From NCBI RefSeq assembly GCF_022952855.1, contig NZ_JALJDX010000218.1:62001-126000 (forward strand): a DNA stretch of 64,000 nucleotides, written 5' to 3'. Positions 45,934-54,300 of this stretch are shown here, one piece after another. Each line of letters starts with the position of its first letter. Positions within the stretch are counted from its first letter, which is position 1. The position numbers and the translations under genes were made by a program. This stretch comes from Pseudomonas sp. RGM2987. Lineage in GTDB: Bacteria; Pseudomonadota; Gammaproteobacteria; Pseudomonadales; Pseudomonadaceae. Below the pieces are notes generated by a model, which worked only from the letters and a program-made list of their open reading frames with translations, was not told where the DNA came from and ran no database searches.

Positions 45934-46142
45934 TCACAAACCTTCTAGGATGGGTGCAGAAGCGGGTAGAGAGGGGAAAGCTGTAGCACTACCCAAAGGC
46001 ACGTTGATCGTTGTCACTGATGTTGCCGAACCTTTAGCCATTGGTTTTGGCTTCGCAGTACGCGCGTTGACCGCCGTCGCCGATGTTGCCGCAACCGGCA
46101 GAGCGTAGGTACTCAACATAACAACGCAATGATAAATCTCAT
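45934..46142 (-). CDS. Small exported-type protein, possible frameshift at the start
   Basis: The clear frame starts at ATG 46119 and gives 61 residues (MLSTYALPVAATSATAVNAR and a Ser/Thr/Pro/Ala-rich rest), ending exactly at the ATG of the membrane-protein gene. Another ATG at 46142 has a much better site (GGAGAG 8 nt upstream) and reads MRFIIALLC in a different frame. Joining the two would give MRFIIALLCLSTYALPVAA, a textbook signal peptide. So either a one-base indel broke the gene, or the shorter frame is used. The product, if made, would be a small periplasmic or secreted protein heading the operon. Confidence 0.4.
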
Positions 46143-46368
46143 CACTCTCTCCATGTGCGTCAGGAATCGCCTAGCGCTGACTGATCCAAAAATGAGCTTG
46201 CTGGTGCAGTGTACAATCAAATTGACATCATTTTCTGGGGAAGTTCCACCGGACGATTCGGACGTACGGGTTTATGCTTTTGGTGGCCCCAAGGTTCGCG
46301 CCTCGTGGATTTCATCTGCGCTGCGTACCCGGCCTATTCCTATCAGGGCGCAAATACGCCGACGAGCG

Positions 46369-47850
46369 TCAGATGCCGGGGCCGCTCACGTGGGCCCGCA
46401 GCCTTGCCAAACGATCCCAACCCTCTGCGCTGACCTTCGAGCAATTACGCAACGACAACCTTTCCAGCGGCAACCGCTCCAGCACCGACACCATGGCAGA
46501 CGTAAGTTGCGACTCCCCCGGGCCGGCTTCAAGCGTCAGATCCCGTAGCGGCAGCCCCGCAAGGTGGGCGACGCCGGCGTCGGTCAACCAAGGGCTCTCA
46601 TATAAGCCCAGGCGTTGCAGCGGCAAGTCACGCAAGCACGCCAAGTCGCCATCGCGCAGGTCCAGGCCGCTGATCTCCAGTTGCTCCAACGGCAGCCCCA
46701 TTTCGCTGAGCTTACGCAACGTCTTGCCGTCGATGCCTTGGCAAAAACTCAGGTTGAGCCTTTTAAGCGGCAGGCCGGCCAGTTGTTTCAGTTCCTTCCA
46801 AGTGATGTCGTTCAACGAGAGATCCAGCGACTCCAAATCCAACCCACGCAGATCGCTCAACGTATCGGCGCAGACGCCCCGCACATCGCAAAGCCCCAGG
46901 CGCTTGAGTGGAAAGCCGTGCAGCACATCGAGCTGTTCGATCATCATCCGCGACGACTTGAGATCCAGTTCCGCAATCGGCATGCCTTCGAGTACTTCCA
47001 GTTCCTCCTCGCCCACATAAGCCGATTGAAGCGAAAGCCGCTCGATGGGCAAACTTCGGATAGCGAGCACCGCGGCCTCGCTCGCGTAACAGTCATCGAG
47101 GCTCAGGGACCGCAGCCCGGTCAGGCGGGAGAGCCAGGACGGATCTTTCAGAACGGCGCCGCTGCCCTCGATCGACAGCTGTTCCAGCGAATGACCGCAC
47201 ACGTGCGCCATGCCTTGCGAAGTGAGCTCACCGGCACGCTGTAGGGTGAGAGAGCGCAATTTCAGATGCGAGAGTTCGAGAAGACCGTCGTCGGAAATTT
47301 CATCGCAACGATTGAGCGACAAGGCTTGCAGCGGGCTGTTGGCGAGCTGCTTGAGGAAACGGTCGTCGAAGTCGTCACCGTAGGTTTCCAGCTTCAGGCT
47401 GCGCAGCCGTTCGAGTGAAGGTAGGCAGGTGGCATTGTCATGGCGGGAAAAGCCGCTGATTTCCAGCGTTTCGAGAGCAAGGCCTGGCAGCCGTCGCCAG
47501 AGCTCCGGGTCGCAACTGAACCTCGGGCTGTTGAGCACCAAGGTACGCAACGGCAACCCGGCCAGGGCGTCGAGCCACTGCGGCTCGGCATCATCGATTT
47601 CCACATGGTCCACCGGCAGGCCCCGCAACTGCGGCAACAACGGCCCGGGGCGATTGCGGTGGGCGGTGGTGTGCAGTTGGGCAATAGCCAACTTTGCCGC
47701 CGGATCGCCGAGGCCGGCGGCGACACGCAGGCCGTCCAGGGACGCGTCGCCGGTGTTCAGCAGCTCGCAATAAAGTGACGCCCGTGTGGCGATGTCATCG
47801 GGTGAAGCGGCGAGTCGGGTCATCAAGGCGTTGCGGTTGGCAGTCTGCAC
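46369..47850 (-). CDS. Leucine-rich repeat protein
   Basis: The protein has 493 residues. After a short helical N-terminal part (RNALMTRLAASPDDIATRAS, reminiscent of repeat-companion domains), about 16 leucine-rich repeats of 21-25 residues fill the rest, with the pattern L-x-x-L-x-L-x-x-C/N (LPLKRLNLSFCQGIDGKTLR, LPLQRLGLYESPWLTDAGVA). This cysteine-containing type resembles LRR_CC/GALA-like repeats, which mediate protein binding. No signal peptide or membrane helix is seen. GC content is high like the core genes. Such proteins can be effectors or intracellular scaffolds, and no secretion signal can be read. It is not obviously part of the operon to its right. Confidence 0.8.
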   Translation of the reverse strand: MQTANRNALMTRLAASPDDIATRASLYCELLNTGDASLDGLRVAAGLGDPAAKLAIAQLHTTAHRNRPGPLLPQLRGLPVDHVEIDDAEPQWLDALAGLPLRTLVLNSPRFSCDPELWRRLPGLALETLEISGFSRHDNATCLPSLERLRSLKLETYGDDFDDRFLKQLANSPLQALSLNRCDEISDDGLLELSHLKLRSLTLQRAGELTSQGMAHVCGHSLEQLSIEGSGAVLKDPSWLSRLTGLRSLSLDDCYASEAAVLAIRSLPIERLSLQSAYVGEEELEVLEGMPIAELDLKSSRMMIEQLDVLHGFPLKRLGLCDVRGVCADTLSDLRGLDLESLDLSLNDITWKELKQLAGLPLKRLNLSFCQGIDGKTLRKLSEMGLPLEQLEISGLDLRDGDLACLRDLPLQRLGLYESPWLTDAGVAHLAGLPLRDLTLEAGPGESQLTSAMVSVLERLPLERLSLRNCSKVSAEGWDRLARLRAHVSGPGI

Positions 47851-48183
47851 TGTTCACGAGTCCGAAGTGAGCGGGCGCGGCTTACGCGGCGATTTTCAAG
47901 AAGAGTTCGATAAGTGCATAAGGGAAGCACAAAAACCGGTCCCGCTGAAGATGCCCGCTCGCTGCTTTACGCACGGAGCCGCCGAACACAAACGGCCCCC
48001 CCGTGGCGAGGGAGCTTGCTCCCGCTGGGCTGCGAAGCAGCCCCAAGATATCAAGCCATCCACCTATATTCTGGTCAGGCCGCATCCCAATCTCCAATGC
48101 GGCAACCACCTGCCGCCCTCATCACAAAAATCCTACGCCGCTCTCAGAAACAAGCACCTTGCGGCCTCCGAGGGATGAAGCCT
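47851..48183. other. Intergenic stretch with a REP element
   Basis: No gene supported. A REP-type sequence, GTGGCGAGGGAGCTTGCTCC then CGCTGGGCTGCGAAGCAGCC, lies at 48003-48044. The last 60 bases belong to the 580-bp duplicated unit. Confidence 0.5.
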
Positions 48184-48186
48184 ATA

Positions 48187-48424
48187 GTCCGCCCGTCGCC
48201 CAAATGGCGATTCAGGTTTGGCGACCTGACACTAGAGAATGCGCAAGCTGATGGCTTTTTTGCAGTCGCTTGTGCACCCGCAAAGTCGTTCTATGGCGGC
48301 TGTGCGCGGGAGACCCTAGGGTCTGCCGGTTCTCTATTGCCGGTTCGCCAACCTGCGTACAGCTGTCACCCCATCGTTTGGCGACGTTTGAGTGACGGCA
48401 TCCACTTAAATAGAGAGCCAAAAC
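48187..48424 (+). promoter_or_regulatory. Long conserved leader of the DUF3077 gene, copy 1
   Basis: About 238 bases before the ATG are almost identical in both copies, although no stable known gene lies there. They contain repeated TTTGGCGA blocks (48219, 48379) and several GC-rich self-complementary stretches (for example AGACCCTAGGGTCT at 48312). Both strands are open in part, but neither frame looks like a protein. A structured leader RNA or promoter/regulator region is likely. Confidence 0.45.
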
Positions 48425-48697
48425 ATGAACCGATATATGCCCATCACCGGCATCGACATTACCCCAGCAACCCTGCTGATCGACACCGAAGCCCCACTCG
48501 ACGTCCTCTTCGAAACCGCCGACTACCGCATCCGCACCGTGACACAGCTACTGGAAAACATCGCCTTCCGCTCGGATATGAGCTCCGATACGTTGGTGCT
48601 TTCCGACTTTTGCAAATTGCTCACGATATCGCTACGCGATGGGTGTGATGTGATGGATGTGCTTGGGAGACGCTTGCGGGCGCAGGCTGCGGAGTAA
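48425..48697 (+). CDS. DUF3077-type small protein, copy 1
   Basis: The product has 90 residues from ATG 48425, with AGAGAGCC upstream. The text ITPATLLIDTEAPLDVLFET, ADYRIRTVTQLLENIAFRSD and a last part GCDVMDVLGRRLRAQAAE are those of small pseudomonad proteins assigned to DUF3077. The function is unknown. The protein is identical to copy 2 at 57481-57753 despite silent base differences, which suggests selection or recent duplication. A strong terminator follows directly. It lies beside the CdiA locus but the family occurs elsewhere, so a link to the toxin system is not implied. Confidence 0.75.
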   Translation: MNRYMPITGIDITPATLLIDTEAPLDVLFETADYRIRTVTQLLENIAFRSDMSSDTLVLSDFCKLLTISLRDGCDVMDVLGRRLRAQAAE

Positions 48698-48701
48698 ATG
48701 A

Positions 48702-48730
48702 AAACGGGCGACTTGTGGTCGCCCGTTTTG
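48702..48730 (+). terminator. Terminator of DUF3077 gene copy 1
   Basis: AAAACGGGCGAC-TTGTG-GTCGCCCGTTTT is a perfect 12-bp stem with flanking A and T tracts, able to act in both directions. Confidence 0.85.
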
Positions 48731-48834
48731 GACTATTTGGAATAGGCCACGATTAAATACAGAACGATTGCCAGTCAACTCATAATCGTCGGGCTGCCCC
48801 AGATACCCCTAGACTATCCCTCAAGCAACCCCAA

Positions 48835-49073
48835 TTACTCTCCGAGAGTTTCGATGAACACTGCCTGCTCGCTGGAATATTCAGCAGAGACTTCTTTAAA
48901 TTGCAAACATAGGGACTCTCTAGACTTTAAATCAGACATTTGAAGAGTCGCTGCAAGCTGTTCAAGGGCTTGGATAGCCGCATCTGGGTTCACAACATCT
49001 TCTTGGGAGAACTCAAGAAAACTGCCATCTCGATGATCGCGCGCACGACACACTTATTGATTTCCTGATTCAT
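48835..49073 (-). pseudogene. Small conserved-type protein with an early frameshift
   Basis: ATG 49073 follows GAGGGTAG and reads MNQEINKCVVRAIIEMAVFL. After about residue 20 the coherent text is in the next frame: EFSQEDVVNPDAAIQALEQL, AATLQMSDLKSRESLCLQFK, EVSAEYSSEQAVFIETLGE and TAA at 48835. Joined, it is a protein of about 79 residues with the layout of short acidic helical proteins common near toxin-immunity loci and elsewhere in pseudomonads. One base change in phase destroys it. Function unknown. A sequencing error is possible. Confidence 0.5.
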
Positions 49074-49108
49074 GAACTACCCTCACTGAAATATTTTTCG
49101 AAAACATC

Positions 49109-49687
49109 TTGGCACGTCAGTTCGGCCAACGGCTGAGCTGCAATGAAGTCAAAGGACTCTCAGCTACATCCGTCGACAGGCTAGGCCTGCCAACGGATGT
49201 GGCTTTGGCAATGAAAGCCAATGTTGCCATTGTTCAAGCATTGCAAATTCAGATTGTTTATTTAGAAGAGCGGTTGGTACATGAAGCGCGCCTGCGTCCG
49301 GAGTTTTCATTGTTAAAAACGATGCCTGGAATTGGTGAGGTGCTGGCTACGGTCATCATGCTGGAGACGGGAGATATCGAGCGCTTTGCCGACGTAGGTA
49401 ACTTCGCCTCCTACGCCCGTTGTGTAAAGAGTGCGCATTACTCCAATGGCAAGAAAAAGGGCGAAGGCAATACCAAGAACGGCAACGCTTACTTAATCTG
49501 GGCCTTTATTGAAGCCGCTAATTTTGCCCGGCGTTTCAGCGAGGATGCCAAACGCTTTTTCGAGAAGAAGAAAGCCAAAACCAATACCGTGGTCGCCACC
49601 AAAGCGCTGGCGCATAAACTGGCCCGAGCGAGCTACCACATCCTGGAGGAGAAACAGCCTTTCGATGCCAAATGCTGCTTCGCCTGA
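49109..49687 (+). mobile_element. IS110-family transposase, 5'-truncated
   Basis: The frame has 192 codons. The C-terminal Transposase_20 domain is clear: LLKTMPGIGEVLATVIMLET, GDIERFADVGNFASYARCVK, then NGNAYLIWAFIEAANFARRF with the conserved Ser/Gly-rich helix-hairpin-helix that contacts DNA. The N-terminal DEDD nuclease domain of IS110 enzymes is absent, so the copy is dead. The upstream junction is near 49090, 20-30 nt from the frameshifted small gene. About 500 nt without genes follow. These elements recombine with a bridge (seek) RNA encoded in one of their ends. Confidence 0.8.
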
Positions 49688-50190
49688 AGGCGAGTTAAGG
49701 TGATGGCCGGTCAACCAAAAAGGGACTGGGCGCGAACCACAAAATCTGAGTGGCGACCGGCTGTCACCGCCTGAGCATGTTGTAACCGGGTCGTCTGCCA
49801 AGTGAGCCCGCTGAGACTGGACGTGTATTTGCACGAGCCACAGTTCTGCGACACGTTTTGGACACATTGGCGGCACCAACGTTTCTCTGGGGCAGGTCAC
49901 TGCCAAGGCGGTGCTTGAAGTATCGTTACCGCTTGATCCATATGGGTGTCAGGCACGACTCGGTCGTAGCCATTGATGAGAAAACGGGTACGACGGGTTC
50001 AACCTGACAGGCTCGAGAAGGGTAGACCCTGCTGTTAGAGACAGCAGGGCGAGGTGGCTTTTAACCTTGACTTGAGACCGGCTAATGGGTATCCCCTTTC
50101 CCGGCCCCCTTTCCCGAATTTTGCTCCTGTTAAGGAGCGAAAATTCATGCTGAAAAAGGGCGTATTGAGCAGAAAGACCGTAGGTCGTCA
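49688..50190. other. Non-coding stretch after the IS110 fragment
   Basis: No gene is supported. A perfect 9-bp stem, CCCTGCTGT-TAGAG-ACAGCAGGG (50027-50049), lies in the middle, and a looser hairpin with TGCTCC..GGAGCGAAAATT is near 50121. It may include the 3' end of the IS110 element. Confidence 0.45.
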
Positions 50191-50196
50191 GGGTGG

Positions 50197-50284
50197 GTGC
50201 AAAAGAGGTGCACCTTGAGTGCAGAAAGGTTGCAAATAGGATACAGAAAGAGTGCAATCAGGGTGCATGTAGGGTTCAACAGCA
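50197..50284. repeat. Eight degenerate units with an exact 11-bp period
   Basis: GTGCA or a one- to two-base variant occurs at 50197, 50208, 50219, 50230 (TTGCA), 50241 (ATACA), 50252, 50263 and 50274 (GTTCA), always 11 bases apart, with purine-rich AG/GG between. This is near one DNA turn per unit, so the sites face one side of the helix. It lies 84 nt before the kptA start. Confidence 0.8.
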
Positions 50285-50367
50285 ACTGAAAACACTGGCG
50301 CAAGTGCACCGGATATCAGCCAAAGCAAATGCCCCCTGAAAATTCGACAAATAAATGCAGGACAATC

Positions 50368-50916
50368 ATGAATAAAAAGCAACTAAACGAAACAAGCAAG
50401 TTCCTAAGTTACATCTTGCGCCATGAGCCGCATTCCATTGGACTTCAGCTGGACACGGAAGGTTGGGCAGAAATTGATTGTTTAATTGCAGGCGCAGCTA
50501 AGGAAGGGCGAACTTTAGATCGAGAGCTAATTCTGTCTATTGTTAGCAGCAGCGATAAGAAGCGTTTTTCTATTTCTAATGATGCGCAATACATTCGAGC
50601 TGTGCAGGGGCACTCAAACGGAAGTGTAGACCTCCAACACATTGAGAAAGAGCCCCCCGAGTTTTTGTACCACGGAACTGCAACTCGCTTTCTAGAGTCA
50701 ATTCAGCAACAAGGATTAATTGCAGGCTCTCGCCATCATGTGCATTTATCACAAGACATGACCACAGCCGTAGCTGTCGGACAGCGATATGGAAAGCCTG
50801 TGGTGCTAAAAGTTGAAGCCCTCCGAATGCACCAACAGGGCTTCAAATTTTTTCAGGCTGAGAACGATGTATGGTTAACGGACCATGTCCCCAATTTTTT
50901 CATACATCAGGTATAG
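50368..50916 (+). CDS. kptA: RNA 2'-phosphotransferase (KptA/Tpt1)
   Basis: The protein has 182 residues. The start ATG 50368 has only a weak GGACAA upstream. The N-terminal winged domain (TSKFLSYILRHEPHSIGLQL, then DTEGWAEIDCLI) and the ADP-ribosyl-transferase-like C-terminal domain (FLYHGTATRFLESIQQQGLI, HHVHLSQDMTTAVAVGQRYG) are complete, with the active-site Arg/His residues in LRHEP, YHGT and HVHLS. In yeast the enzyme removes the 2'-phosphate left by tRNA ligation using NAD. Its bacterial role is unclear. It is convergent with the SUKH-like immunity gene and their stops overlap by 10 nt. GC content is low, as in the neighbouring immunity gene. Confidence 0.9.
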   Translation: MNKKQLNETSKFLSYILRHEPHSIGLQLDTEGWAEIDCLIAGAAKEGRTLDRELILSIVSSSDKKRFSISNDAQYIRAVQGHSNGSVDLQHIEKEPPEFLYHGTATRFLESIQQQGLIAGSRHHVHLSQDMTTAVAVGQRYGKPVVLKVEALRMHQQGFKFFQAENDVWLTDHVPNFFIHQV

Positions 50917-51335
50917 CCTTTATCTTCGATTCGCTTAGATTTATATCGGAAAGACTCTTCTTTGGCAGCACTAAACCATTCAGAGAAACCAGAGTAAGCC
51001 AAATTATCCCAAGGACTTAACTTCGGCTTTGAATAATCATAAATCCGCACACATGAACTGCCTTCCTTGGCCTCCCCATCAAAACAAGCAAGAACAACCC
51101 AGCCATCATTATACAGCCCTGACTCATCTTGAATAATTGCAAAGGGGACTAGCGCCGCCCCCGAAAACTTCAAAAGCATAGAGCTATAATAAAAAAGAGA
51201 TGTCGCCATATCTTTTGATAGAAACCGCCAAGGCTCTATATCTACAAACTCATCAGCTAAAACCATATCTAAATAATCAATAGGGAATTTAAAACCATCA
51301 GGTAAAATTGGAAGATCGTACAAAAAAGTCTTCAT
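50907..51335 (-). CDS. SUKH-like immunity protein for the orphan CdiA module
   Basis: The product has 142 residues. Its ATG shares one base with the CdiA stop (TAATG), so it is translated with the toxin gene. The text WRFLSKDMATSLFYYSSMLL, PFAIIQDESGLYNDGWVVLA, CFDGEAKEGSSCVRIYDYSK and FSEWFSAAKEE has the aromatic/acidic pattern of SMI1/KNR4 (SUKH) immunity proteins. Such proteins bind and neutralise the C-terminal toxin of the preceding gene. GC content is low compared with the CdiA body, as usual for toxin-immunity tips that move together. Family matched by eye. Confidence 0.7.
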   Translation of the reverse strand: MKTFLYDLPILPDGFKFPIDYLDMVLADEFVDIEPWRFLSKDMATSLFYYSSMLLKFSGAALVPFAIIQDESGLYNDGWVVLACFDGEAKEGSSCVRIYDYSKPKLSPWDNLAYSGFSEWFSAAKEESFRYKSKRIEDKGYT

Positions 51336-54300
51336 TATTTACCGCCTCCAGAAATACGTGGTGGCTCTGTTGAACCGTGAGGATTGGAAGTAGAAAACCC
51401 ACCTGACTGCTTGTTTATACGACCAGTAATGGCCTCTCCCCAAGTATTAAAACTCTGCCACCCCCTAGCCTCTTGAATAGCTGGCGTCAATGGATCATCA
51501 AATCCACGAACGTTAGCTTTAACGTCAATCCCCGCCTCTCTGGCCGCGGCGATTCGAGTGTTATCCATACTAGTCAGCTTGCCATCAGGCATTTTAACGA
51601 CGTCAACTGGATCACCTTTCCAACCATTAGTCCGCATGCTTTGAACCAAATCGTCGTATGTGTAATTTGTACCCGTTACTCGGTCAGTTTTATTGAATGA
51701 AACGCTATTCTGCGAGAACCGAATATCATCAGCCGCATGAAGTGTGGCACTGCCTGCGCCTTTTGCACCACCACCCCTCTCCGGCAAATCACAAGGCCCA
51801 GTGTTATGCACCCAGGTCTTGAGCTCTCCCACATAGAACGTGTGGCCGATGTCTACCGTCAGGTTATACGTCTTACCGAATGGTGCGTAAAGCTCCAGCG
51901 ACTCGACTGCCGATGAGGTATTTTCTGTCTCACCGTCAGCCAGGGATTGCAGCAGGTCGCCAGGCTTCAGGTCGATAGCGGGGATAAAATCGCGTTTGGC
52001 AGGCACGTAGAACGGATGACTCGGCGTAACCAGCAGTGTTTCGCCTCGCTCGTAACCATCGTGACGCACGCTTTTAAGTTTGAGCCGATAGATCGGTTGG
52101 TCGCTGCGCTGATGAGTAGCGAGGATCGCCGCCGCAAAGGGCTTGCCGCCTTTTTCCGGCTTACTCCATACCACATCGCCAACGTTCAGCGTTTCGATGG
52201 CTCGGTCACCCTGGGGCGTTGAAACCATCGTCCCAGCTGCAAAGCAGCAGGGGCCTTTGGGTTCTGCAGTTGGATTACTAACCTTCCCCTTTCCATCCGC
52301 TACCGTCACTGACGTAGGCTCTTTCGAACCTCTACGTTTCGAAAGCACCCCTGTCAATACTGAGGCCATGAACTGACCGCCGCCGATCAGGAATTTATCA
52401 TCTTCGTCTTCTTTCTTGAGGTCGTAGTCTTCAATCTCATCTGCGATTCCTTTGCCCACAGTCTCGTTGAGTTGCTCGACTTCATCGAACAGCGCCTTAC
52501 CCTGCTTGGTTTCAGAAACTGCGTTGATGACAATCAGCTGCACCAGCCCTTTGGGGCCTTGCGCCATGGCGACGACCATCGAGATTGCTTGCCGCTCGTC
52601 CTCGTGCTCGTTGGCGTATTTATTGAACGACGAGGCTTTACGTAGAATTCCTTGGGCTAGGCTGTACTCTTGAGCGTCGGCCTCTACCTTAGTGGGGGGA
52701 AGAACGAAACCGGAGTCATCCCTCGCTCCCGTGTCAGATGAGGACGCCTGAATTTCATTGCTGATCTGCTCGACCTGCTTAACATCCACACCAGCCAGAC
52801 GGCCGACTTCAGCCAACACCTGGTTCTGAAACGCTGGGCTCCCCATGGTCTTCATGGCCTGCGCACGCGTAAGGCCGCCGATGATCAGTGCCTCCATGGT
52901 CTCTTCGGCGAAATCGACGCCCACCATCGCCGAGGCACTCGCATCCATTTTCCGCCCCAACCCCGCCTCGATCTTGTTGACCGCCGCGTTGAAGTCGTAG
53001 CCGGCTTGCTGGAAATTTCTCTTCGCTGTTTCGTCATAACTGCGAAGTTGTTTGGTCCACTCCTTGGCCGTTTCATACGGCGTAAGGACGGCCGTCACGG
53101 AAGACTTGCTTACATAGAGGTCTGTACGGTGTTCATCATCGCGGGTGATTTCGTAGGCGTTGTCAACGTTGCGGTTCAAACCTTGCGTTGAGTCGACGAC
53201 AGTCCCAGCGTCGTTGCGAACGACGACGTCACCTGCTCCCACCGTCGCCCGTACGATTTGCTGGCGGTCCTTCTCATAGTTCCAGCCTTCAACACTCCAG
53301 CCGTTCTTGTCCTTTTCGCCCTTGCCAACCTGGCTACTGTCCTGGGCTCCGCCGCCACCCTTGGAATAGCTGCCACCGACGTTCAGGTAATAGCCATGCT
53401 CCTTGTCCTTGCCAGCGATGTCGCTGAAGCCCAGCGTGCCGGTGTCGAGTTTGAGCTTGCCGGTATCCGAAGCGATAAGCGCCCCGTCGAGCTGAGTGTG
53501 ATTTTCGGTACGAATATCGACATTGTTCTGCCCAGTGATGCGGGTCTGTTGCTCAACCCATTCGGTCGATCCAGTGGTCTGGCCGTAGCCGACCGAACCA
53601 CTCACACCAGCACCCGGCCCCACGGTTACCGTCACACTGAGGTCGAATTCCTTGCCTTCGACCTTGCCCGTATCGGGCAATGACGAAACATTGAGGTCGC
53701 GACCTACACGACCGATGACTTCATCGCCACGCAGGTCTGCACCAGCAATATTCGTATCTTTGCCACTGGTGAAACCAAGCCGATTACCCGCGTACAGATA
53801 GGCCTGTTGTTGCCGTTGGGCATCCCGCTCCAGGTTGCCTTTACCCAGATTGACGCTGGCGTAGATGCCGACGCCTTCAGAACCGACGCTGAGGCCCACT
53901 TCCCCGCCACCGCTCTTGCGGCTGCTGTCGTTCGCGCTGTCGTTCTGTGCGGCGCGGATGTTCAAGTTGTTGGCGGCTCGCAGGTCGATATCACGCTGAG
54001 CCTTGACCTGGGCGCCAATCAAGTTCAGGTCGTTGCTCGCCCGCAGGTTGACGTCACGCGCAGCATCCAGGGAAGTGACCGTAGACGTTTGCTGCTCGCT
54101 GTCACCACTGGCAATTCCGTTGCTACCGCCAACGCCAATCTTGAAGCCGCCGCTGGTTCCGCCATGAACGCCGCCCCAACTTTGCCGCTCACGTGTCTCT
54201 TCGGCATAACTGCCCTTGGCTGCATCAAGGGTGACGTCACGTCCCTCGATATTGATATCGCGACCGGCGATCAATTGTCCGCCGCTGACTTGAACGTCAT

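Larger units (their letters stand above)
48119..48701 (+). repeat. Duplicated unit, copy 1 (leader plus DUF3077 gene)
   Basis: From 48183 to about 48700 the sequence is nearly identical to 57239-57756 (constant offset of 9056), with single changes such as GACACAG/GACGCAG and ACGTTGG/ACCTTGG. The preceding 60 bases are similar but diverged. The terminator after the gene is also related. The pair is a direct repeat flanking the orphan CdiA module. Confidence 0.9.

Noticed and set aside
46129..47020. Plus-strand frames before and over the LRR gene
   Set aside because: Mostly antisense to the LRR repeats, and the first part has no RBS or motif.
48212..48421. Minus-strand 69-codon frame in the leader, repeated at 57268-57477
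   Set aside because: Identical in both copies only because the DNA is duplicated. No RBS and no domain.
47914..48648. Plus-strand frame of 244 codons through the DUF3077 leader, and its twin at 56832-57704
   Set aside because: Overlaps the DUF3077 gene in another frame, has no RBS, and its upstream half differs between copies. The conserved part is better explained as a leader or RNA.
50197..50284. CRISPR-like spacing
   Set aside because: The unit is only 11 bp with degenerate 5-bp cores and there are no cas genes, so it is not a CRISPR array. No CRISPR was seen in the window.
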